Source of the DNA: Spongilla lacustris
Lineage: Eukaryota > Porifera > Demospongiae > Spongillida > Spongillidae
Length of the DNA stretch: 64,000 nt
Direction: 5' to 3'
NCBI GenBank assembly: GCA_949361645.1
Contig: OX442435.1
Location: 3,272,220-3,336,219, forward strand
In this document: piece by piece, positions 27,001 through 37,458 of the stretch
How the letters are laid out: every line of letters begins with the position of its first letter
Numbering within the stretch: position 1 is the stretch's first letter
Translations under genes and position numbers: made by a program
Notes under the pieces: model-generated
The model's input: only the letters and a program-made list of their open reading frames with translations
What the model was told of the DNA's origin: nothing
Databases searched by the model: none

Positions 27001-30000
27001 AGTGGGATCATCAATTGCACTTACAAGGCATTTGTTCAATCAGCTAGTACACAACTTTAATCACTATAAGTGCATTCCCTACATTGAATTTGCTTATATG
27101 GCTCTCCTTACTGATCTTTGTAACAGTTTCTATCTTGAAAGTAAGCTTCCTGCTCTTTCCTCAACTTTATACCTGACTTTGATGGTAACCATGACATTAT
27201 TTGCGAACAAAAAAGGAAACTACAATGTAAGCCTAAACAGTGTTTTTTCAAAATTTGAACGACTAAAATGGATAGCGCTGTTTCGATGAAAGCCTACAGA
27301 AGCTAAATAGCAACAACAAAATCTTCAATACCGTTCAAATTGATGTCGATACAAGCAGTGTAAAGTCATCCTTAATTCAGGATTTCCATCCTGAATTAAG
27401 GATGAAAATAGATTAAAGGTTAATATTGGGAGAGCACATTTCTGTGCACTGTCGACCATTTCATTTAATATAGCATTGTTTTAATATCTTGCAAGCTCAA
27501 TTTTGTGCTCTCCCTTTTCTTGTGTTCACTACTTGTGTACTACCTCTTCCATCATTGTGATCCATTCATCAGCAGTGCACCAGATACCCTAACTACATGT
27601 AGTCCTCCGCTCCTTCTCTGTTTATGTTCTGCTCCAACCTTCCTTGAATTCCCAGAGTGCTGCTAGCATTAACAGTTCATTTCAGCTCTCTATTATCTAT
27701 TCAAGCATTTCCGAGTGCCTTTGTGCTGCTCAGAGTACTAGTACAGTTGGTACATGTACTTGATTCAATTATAAGGGAAGTGAGGGTTGCAGTTGGATCA
27801 CCTGCTGCAGCCCTAGCAGCCACACTAGAAGTGGGCTTTTTATTTGGTAAATCAGCACAATTGATTATTTGCGACCCGACACTTAATTACTATTATAAGG
27901 AATTAACTGCCGATAATATCGTGCAACCCTGTCTCTCGGTTATTGGTATGATAACTGCCCTCAAAGCATTGCATGTAGCTTCAATTTAGCTGGTTTGAAT
28001 TGTCCAATTCCTATGCTGTGTTCACATAATTGCACTTACATATACATTCACCAAAGTAACATTTCTTGGGTTTTACTGTATCAGCATTTATTAAAATACA
28101 TGTAGCACAGCACATCTTCTTGATAATGCATTGTGCAATGCACTAGAAATTAAAAAAAACACTGCACACATTGATATGAATAGTAATGCTGAGGGAAGCT
28201 AAGCAAAGTGTATCCAAAGCATTTTTTTTTTTTGCAATAATCTATGGCTGTGGCTGGTGAAGTTTCTGCACCAAACCTGACAAACAAAGCTATTGGTAAA
28301 TATACATGTACAATGCAGCTTGCAACATACATGTACATGTACATGTAAATATATATGTACATGTACATGTATTTGTGACAATATGGCAGTTTACATTGTA
28401 AGTAAAATTCTCACTTTTTGCCTTCCAAGGAACGCTGCTTTCAGAAACTTTATTCCAACTGATAAAGTACTACATGTACATCCTCATACATGTATGTGTG
28501 AAATAATACCCTGCATATGTGCATTTAAATGTTTGTTTTTTAAATTGACATATGTGCATTTAAATGTTTGTTTTTTAAATTGACATATGTACATTTAAAT
28601 GTTTGTTTTTTAAATTGACGTATGTGCATTTAAATGTTTGTTTTTTTAATTGACATATGTACATTTTAATGTTTGTTTTTTTAATTGACATATGTGCATT
28701 TAAATGTTTGTTTTTTAAATTGACATATGGAACGTTCTATGAGATTTTGATGCTTGTGAATTTTATATATATAGCATCCAATTCAAAGCGCTATATCTTC
28801 AAAAGGGTTTGCACTATTGACTTCCTATTTTCAGCACTTCATACTACACCATTTCTCTATGCTAAAATATATTTTGGGGTCTTGCACTTACTCCGTGCCA
28901 GGATTGCAACGTCCGATACCACACCGGGTTCAAACCCGACATAACTTTAGGTAGGAGTAATCAAATCGCTTCAAATTCGGTTTGTAGGTAGAGAGGTCCT
29001 ATACCTATTGATTTGTTCTGTTCGTTAATTTTCATACAAACCGTTACGGAGAAACAGCTGTGCAAAGTAGGTACACGTTTCCCGCTCGAATCGCGCCTTT
29101 ATATGTACACGGAACAGTTTCCTATCTCCGGAGCGCATGAATATTCAACTATTCCTATAGGGCGTAATAACCACACCTATAAGGTCACCAAACAAACGGG
29201 CGGCTGAATTGTAGTGCTTGTTACGGTTGTTTTTCGGTGTAGATAAACGATATGGTGACGTATAACACGAGTGAAGGCTAGCTCGTCGAGTCACTGAATC
29301 AGTCGGCGGATGAGTTCGAACTGTACGAATACGACGATCGATATTCAAGCTCGATACATTGGACGAGGATGGAGAGATTGAGAAAAGTAGCGATGACGGT
29401 CGTACCACTGACGTTGGTGGTTGTATTAGTGATAGGGAGTGAGCAGCCCCTGAATTCCCAAAAGAGCCACCAGCCCCACCCCCACATAGCCAGGGGCTAA
29501 TGGGGCTAGGCCCTTCACTACAAGTTCGCTCAGCAGCCCTGGGGCCAACAAGGCCATCCCCACACAGCAGAACCACAAGCCCCCTCACTGCAAGTGCACA
29601 CTATATACCTTTGGAACCATTAAGCCTCATGCTGCAATTTAAATTAATGGCCTCACATTCCAAATAGTGGAGCCATCAAGTGGAATTAACAGGCCCCATA
29701 ATTCCAGCAAGGGAGCCACCAGCTAACCTGGCCAATGGAGCTAACATCCACAATGCCAGTGGAGACACCAGCCCTCTCACAGATAGATCATCAGACACCC
29801 ACACTGCCAGCAGGGATGTGGCCCCCACAATAATGCCAGTGGAGATGCCAGCCCTCAGGCTGCAAATGAAATCAGCATCCCCAACAATTTCAGGGGAGCT
29901 ATGAACTACACGTACCAACAACACGTGATGACCTCACTACCAGATCAATCATTAACCCTCACTCTGCAAGTGGTCTTAACAGGCTCCACACACTGGGACC

Positions 30001-33000
30001 AACCCCCCCCTCCCCCCCCACTACCTTTCTTTCAATGCAAGTTGAGTCAGCTGGGATCCCCACACAGTAGAACCGCCAGCCCCCTCACCCCAAGCTCATG
30101 AACAATACCAGTGGAACCTGTAAAGTCTACACTGCAACTGAACTTCATAAATAAAGCCTCACACTGCAGCCAGCAGCCCATGGAACCATTCTTACAGAAC
30201 ACCCTCAGCTACCCAGGGCCAATGGGGTAGCCTCCACAAAGTCAGCAGCCCCAACACAAACCAGGGCCAATAGGGCCAGCCCCACACAGTACAATCACCA
30301 GCCCCTCTCTGCTCACTTCAAATAGAGCCACTAGACCCTCTACCAGTACACACTGCAAGTCCAGACGGCAGGCCACATGAGTGGAGCCCTCTCACCGATG
30401 GAGCCCAGCAAGGAAGTACCAGCTGCCACACAACCAGTGGTTAATCGAGCCCCCAGAATAATGCCAGTGGAGAAACCAGCCCTCGCACTGCAAGTGGATT
30501 CAGCAACCCCAAAAATTTCAGGGGTACATGTAAATGTACTTGAGGGGGAAAAGAAAACCACACATGCCCTCTTCAAACACTACAACAGAACAAGTGGAAC
30601 TTTAAGCCCTCATAGTTAATACGTAGCAGTCCCCACAGCCCCCCACCCCCCCCCCTTCCCCCCCCCCCCACCCCCCGCTACTACCTGTCCTACATGTACA
30701 ATGAAAGAGGGGCCAATCAGCCAATGGGACTGTACAACCACCAACACTCTTCATTAGTCAGGGAACATGTACCAAGAACACATGCCGTCACTACAAGTTG
30801 AACCTCAATGCAAGTGGACTTAACAGGCCCACCACACACTAGTGCCAGCCCTTGCCCCTCCTCCCCCCCTCAGCCCCCCTCTGCTCACTACGTGTCCTTC
30901 ACTGCAAGTTGCGTCAGCTGTCCATGAGCCAATGGGGGCCATAGAACTACCACTCCGCCTCACTGCAATCACACACTACCTTTGGAACCAACCATTAACC
31001 CCCATACTGCAAGTGAACTCAATACTGCAAAACCTGACCCCCACACTGCCAGCAAGGGAGCACCAGCTGTCACACAACCAGAGTGTCAATGTGGCCCCCA
31101 CTTAATGCCAGTGGAGAAGGCAGCCCTCACACTGGAAATGGAGTCAGTAGCCCCAACAATTTCAGGGGACATGTGCATGTACGCACATGTACCAATGGAA
31201 TAACACATGTCCCACCAATGGAACCATGCAGTGGAACTTTTAGCCCTCACAATAAGTGGACTTATTACTTAGCAGCCCCCACAACCTGTCATTCACTGAA
31301 AGAGGGGGCTAATGGGACCATCACCACACAGTACAACTACCAGCCTTCCTCATTGCAAGCCAATGGAACCTCTGCTCAAACATTGGAGCTACCAGTCTTC
31401 TCACAAATAGAGCTATCATACCCCCACACGGCTAGCAGAAATGTGGCCCGCACAATAATGCCAATGGAGATGCCAGCCCTCAGGCTGCAAATGGAATCAG
31501 CATCCCCAACAATTTCAGGGGAGCAATGAACTACACGTACCAACAACACGTGATGACCTCACTACCAGATCAATCATTAACCCTCACTCCGCAAGTGGTC
31601 TTAACAGGCTCCACACATTGGGACCAACCCCCCCCCCCCCCCCCCCCCCACTATCTTTCTTTCAATACAAGTTGAGTCAACTGGGATCCCCCACACAGTA
31701 GAACCACCTGCCCCCTCACCGCAAGCTCATGAACAATATCAGTGGAACCTGTAAAGTCTACACTGCAACTGAACTTAATAAATAAAGCCTCACACTGCAG
31801 TCAGCAGCCCATGGAACCATTCTTACAGAACACCCTCAGCTACCCAGGGCCAATGGGGTAGCCTCCACAAAGTCAGTGAAGATGCCACCCCAAGTTGAGT
31901 CAGCAGCCCCCACACAAACAAGGGCCAATAGGGCCAGCCCCACACAGTACAACCACCAGCCCCTCTCTGCTCACTTCAAATAGAGCCACTAGACCCTCTA
32001 CCAGTACACACTGCAAGTCCAGACAGCAGGCCACATGAGTGGAGCCCTCTCACCGATGGAGCCCAGCAAGGAAGTACCAGCTGCCACACAACCAGTGGTT
32101 AATCGAGCCCCCAGAATAATGCCAGTGGAGAAACCAGCCCTCGCACTGCAAGTGGATTCAGCAACCCCAAAAATTTCAGGGGTACATGTAAGTGTACTTG
32201 AGGGGGAAAAGAAAACCACACATGCCCTCTTCAAACACTACAACAGAACAAGTGGAACTTTAAGCCCTCATAGTTAATACGTAGCAGTCCTCACAGCCCC
32301 CCCCCCCCCCCCCCCGCTACTACCTGTCCTACATGTACAATGAAAGAGGGGCCAATCAGCCAATGGGACAGTACAACCACCAACCCTCTTCATTAGTCAG
32401 GGAACATGTACCAAGAACACATGCCGTCACTACAAGTTGAACCTCAATGCAAGTGGACTTAACAGGCCCACCACACACTGGTGCCAGCCCTCGCCCCTCC
32501 TCCCCCCCCCCCCCCCCCCTCAGCCCCCCTCTGCTCACTACGTGTCCTTCACTGCAAGTTGCGTCAGCTGTCCATGAGCCAATGGGGGCCATAGAACTAC
32601 CACTCCGCCTCACTGCAATCACACACTACCTTTGGAACCAACCATTAACCCCCATACTGCAAGTGAACTCAATACTGCAAAACCTGACCCCCACACTGCC
32701 AGCAAGGGAGCACCAGCTGTCACACAACCAGAGTGTCAATGTGGCCCCCACTTAATGCCAGTGGAGAAGGCAGCCCTCACACTGTAAATTGAGTCAGTAG
32801 CCCCATGCAGCAATTTCAGGCGACATGTGCACGTATACACATGTACCAATGGAATCACACATGCCCCCTTCAAACACTACCAATGGAACCAGTGGAACGT
32901 TTAGCCCTCAGAGCAAGTGGACTTATTCCTTAGCAGCCTCCACAGCGCCCACCCCCACCCCCCCACTACCTGTCCTTCACTGAAAGAGGGGGCTAATGGG

Positions 33001-35764
33001 ACCATCACCACACAGTACAACTACCAGCCTTCCTCATTGCAAGTCAATTGAACTTAGTAACCTCACACTGCAAGTCCAGTCAAAAGCGTTGCACAACCAG
33101 TGGAGCCACCAGCCCTTCCACATATGGTTTTATCAAACCGTTCACTGCCAGCGGTCAATGGGGCCCCCATAATAATGCCCATACTCTACAAATGGTTCCC
33201 CTTCATGTGTGGGTTACACTGGTAGCGAGGAGGCTGGTGACTTTGCTGACAGTGTGGGGTCTGCTAACTTCACTTGGGAAGGTGTGATGCATAATATTGT
33301 TGCCTTTATGGACTGTGCCTACGTGTGCAATTTACATACAGTTGTACATGTATATTCCACATGTTACTTTTATGACATTTAAAATGGTACTTATTGCTCC
33401 ATGTACATAAAGCACTAGTTTCCAGCAAGAGGGTACATGTACATTTTAGATGTACAACTCAAACCTTCTTGTATGCCTTGCTTGCTTATATAAACCAACT
33501 ACCACCCAAAATCAGTACTGATAGGGCAGGTAATGATATTCACCCACCAATAACAAGGGGTCACTTCACCTCAGATAAAATTGTGTGCACAGAAAACAGG
33601 TATACAGTGGCTCCAATAGGGACTGGTAATTTACACATAGTGTGGAGGCTAGTAGCTCCACTGGTAGATGATGGCTTGCCAAAAAGTGTCGGGGTGCCAA
33701 GTCCATACGCAGTTTGGGGGGGGGGGGGGGGGGGGGGGGGGGCTCTGGACCGTTGATTGTAAAGGACAGGAGTTGGCCCCAGTGCTAATATAAGTCCAAT
33801 TGCAGTGAGGGCTAATGGTTCCACTGGTTCCATGTGTTGTGTTAGGAGCAGGGAATGTGTGGGTCCATTGGTACATGTAGTTCAGAGGGCTGGCATGCCT
33901 GGTTATGTGGCAGCTGATGGCTGACTGGACTTGCAGTGTGCCTAGTGGCTCTACAGGCTCCTGTTTGTGTGGAGGCTGCTGACTCAACTTGGGCACTGGC
34001 TTTGTGGAGGCTACCCCATCGGCTCTGGAATGGTTCCATAAGTTGTGCATGGGCATGGACATGTGAGGCTATTAAGTTCAGTTGTAGGGAACACTTTACA
34101 GGTTCCACTGGTATTGTTCACGAGCTTGAGGTGAGGGGGCTGGTGGTGGCCCCTCAAATGCTGACTCAACTTATATGCAGCAATAGAAAGGTAGCGAGGG
34201 CGTGGGCTGGCCTCAGTGCGTGGTACCTGCTAGGTCCACTTGTGGAGTGAGGATTAATGGCTCATCTGGTAGTGAGGGCATGTGTTATCGATACATGTAG
34301 TTAGTGGCTCCCCTAAAATTGGTGGGGATGCCGACTCCATTTGCTGTGTGATGGCTGGCATCTCCACTGGCATTATTGTGGGGGCCACATTTCTGCTAGC
34401 AGTGTGGGGGTATGATAACTCTATTTGTGAGAAGGCTGGTAGCTCCAATGTTTGAGCAGAGGTTCCATTGGCTTGCAATGAGGAAGGCTGGTAGTTGTAC
34501 TGTGTGGGGATGGTCCCATTAACCCCCTCTTTCAGTAAAGGACAGGTAGTGGGGGGGGGGGGGGGGTGGGCGCTGTGGAGGCTGCTAAGGAATAAGTCCA
34601 CTTGCTGTGAGGGCTAAACGTTCCACTGGTAGTGTTTGAAGGAGGCATGTGTGATTCCATTGGTACGTGCACATGTCCACTGAAATTGTTGCATGGGGCT
34701 ACTGACTCCATTTACAGTGTGAGGGCTGCCTTCTCCACTGGCATTAAGTGGGGGCCACATTGACACTCTGGTTGTATGACAGCTGGTGCTCCCTTGCTGG
34801 CAGTGTGGGGGTCAGGTTTTGCAGTATTGAGTTCACTTGCAGTATGGGGGTTAATGGTTGGTTCCAAAGGTAGTGTGTGATTACAGTGAGGCGGAGTGGT
34901 AGTTCTATGGCCCCCATTGGCTCATGGACAGCTGACGCAACTTGCAGTGAAGGACACGTAGTGAGCAGAGGGGGAGGAGGGGCGAGGGCTGGCACCAGTG
35001 TGTGGTGGGTCTGTTAAGTCCACTTGCATTGAGGTTCAACTGGTAGTGACGGCATGTGTTCATGGTATATGTCCCCTGACCAATGAAGAGGGTTGGTGGT
35101 TGTACTGTCCCATTGGCTGATTGGCCCCTCTTTCATTGTTAGTAGGGGGGACTGCTACATATTAACTATGAGGGCTTAAAGTTCCACTTGTTCTGTTGTA
35201 GTGTTTGAAGAGGGCATGTGTGGTTTTCTATTTCCCCTCAAGTACATTTACATGTACCCCTGAAATTTTTGGGGTTGCTGAATCCACTTGCAGTGCGAGG
35301 GCTGGTTTCTCCACTGGCATTATTCTGGGGGCTCGATTAACCACTGGTTGTGTGGCAGCTGGTACTTCCTTGCTGGGCTCCATCGGTGACTGGACTTGCA
35401 GTGTGTGTACTGGTAGAGGGTCTAGTGGCTCTATTTGAAGTGAGCAGAGAGGGGCTGGTGATTGTACTGTGTGGGGCTGGCCCTATTGGGCCTTGTTTGT
35501 GTGGGGGCTGCTGACTCAACTTGGGGTGGCATCTTCACTGACTTTGTGGAGGCTACCCCATTGGCCCTGGGTAGCTGAGAGTGTTCTGTAAGAATGGTTC
35601 CATGGGCTGCTGGCTGCAGTGTGAGGCTTTATTTATTAAGTTCAGTTGCAGTGTAGACTTTACAGGTTCCACTGATATTGTTCATGAGCTTGCGGTGAGG
35701 GGGCTGGTGGTTCTACTGTGTGGGGGATCCCAGTTGACTCAACTTGTATTGAAAGAAAGATAGT

Positions 35765-35801
<37 letters not shown>

Positions 35802-37424
35802 GGTCCCAATGTGTGGAGCCTGTTAAGACCACTTGTGGAGTGAGGGTTAATGATTGATCTGGTAGTGAGGTCATCACGTGTTGTTGGTACATGTAGTTCA
35901 TTGCTCCCCTGAAATTGTTGGGGATGCTGATTCCATTTGCAGCCTGAGGGCTGGCATCTCCATTGGCATTATTGTGCGGGCCACATTTCTGCTAGCCGTG
36001 TGGGGGTATGATAGCTCTATTTGTGGGAAGACTGGTAGCTCCAATGTTTGAGCAGAGGTTCCATTGGCTTGCAATGAGGAAGGCTGGTAGTTGTACTGTG
36101 TGGTGATGGTCCCATTAGCCCCCTCTTTCAGTGAATGACAGGTTGTGGGGGCTGCTAAGTAATAAGTCCACTTATTGTGAGGGCTAAAAGTTCCACTGCA
36201 TGGTTTCATTGGTGGGACATGTGTTATTCCATTGGTACATGTGCGTACATGCACATGTCCCCTGAAATTGTTGGGGCTACTGACTCCATTTCCAGTGTGA
36301 GGGCTGCCTTCTCCACTGGCATTAAGTGGGGGCCACATTGACACTCTGGTTGTGTGACAGCTGGTGCTCCCTTGCTGGCAGTGTGGGGGTCAGGTTTTGC
36401 AGTATTGAGTTCACTTGCAGTATGGGGGTTAATGGTTGGTTCCAAAGGTAGTGTGTGATTGCAGTGAGGCGGAGTGGTAGTTCTATGGCCCCCATTGGCT
36501 CATGGACAGCTGACGCAACTTGCAGTGAAGGACACGTAGTGAGCAGAGGGGGGCTGAGGGGGGGGGGGGGGGGGAGGAGGGGCGAGGGCTGGCACCAGTG
36601 TGTGGTGGGCCTGTTAAGTCCACTTGCATTGAGGTTCAACTTGTAGTGACGGCATGTGTTCTTGGTACATGTTCCCTGACTAATGAAGAGGGTTGGTGGT
36701 TGTACTGTCCCATTGGCTGATTGGCCCCTCTTTCATTGTACATGTAGGACAGGTAGTAGCGGGGGGGGGGGGGGGGGGGGCTGTGAGGACTGCTACGTAT
36801 TAACTATGAGGGCTTAAAGTTCCACTTGTTCTGTTGTAGTGTTTGAAGAGGGCATGTGTGGTTTTCTTTTCCCCCTCAAGTACACTTACATGTACCCCTG
36901 AAATTTTTGGGGTTGCTGAATCCACTTGCAGTGCGAGGGCTGGTTTCTCCACTGGCATTATTCTGGGGGCTCGATTAACCACTGGTTGTGTGGCAGCTGG
37001 TACTTCCTTGCTGGGCTCCATCGGTGAGAGGGCTCCACTCATGTGGCCTGCTGTCTGGACTTGCAGTGTGTACTGGTAGAGGGTCTAGTGGCTCTATTTG
37101 AAGTGAGCAGAGAGGGGCTGGTGGTTGTACTGTGTGGGGCTGGCCCTATTGGCCCTTGTTTGTGTGGGGGCTGCTGACTCAACTTGGGGTGGCATCTTCA
37201 CTGACTTTGTGGAGGCTACCCCATTGGCCCTGGGTAGCTGAGGGTGTTCTGTAAGAATGGTTCCATGGGCTGCTGGCTGCAGTGTGAGGCTTTATTTATG
37301 AAGTTCAGTTGCAGTGTAGACTTTACAGGTTCCACTGATATTGTTCATGAGCTTGCGGTGAGGGGGCTGGTGGTTGTACTGTGTGGGGGGTCCCAGTTGA
37401 CTCAACTTGTATTGAAAGAAAGAT

Positions 37425-37458
<34 letters not shown>

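Noticed and set aside
28514..28729. CRISPR-like regular 35-bp repeats
   Set aside because: The units are contiguous with no variable spacers and the host is eukaryotic. It is a minisatellite.
28885..28945. tRNA T-arm-like GGGTTCAAACCC in the left foldback arm
   Set aside because: The stem can be drawn several ways and no A-box or cloverleaf surrounds it in the right order. Treated as part of the element.
29145..29588. 147-codon ORF in the left arm, minus strand
   Set aside because: It is the antisense of the captured first-exon region and reads into minisatellite. It has no recognisable domain.
30377..37079. Repeated 75-150 codon ORFs across the foldback arms (for example MSGALSPMEPSKEVP and its mirrored copies)
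   Set aside because: They are duplicated ORFs of a degenerate C/G-rich minisatellite, and they lack start context, domains and splice sites.
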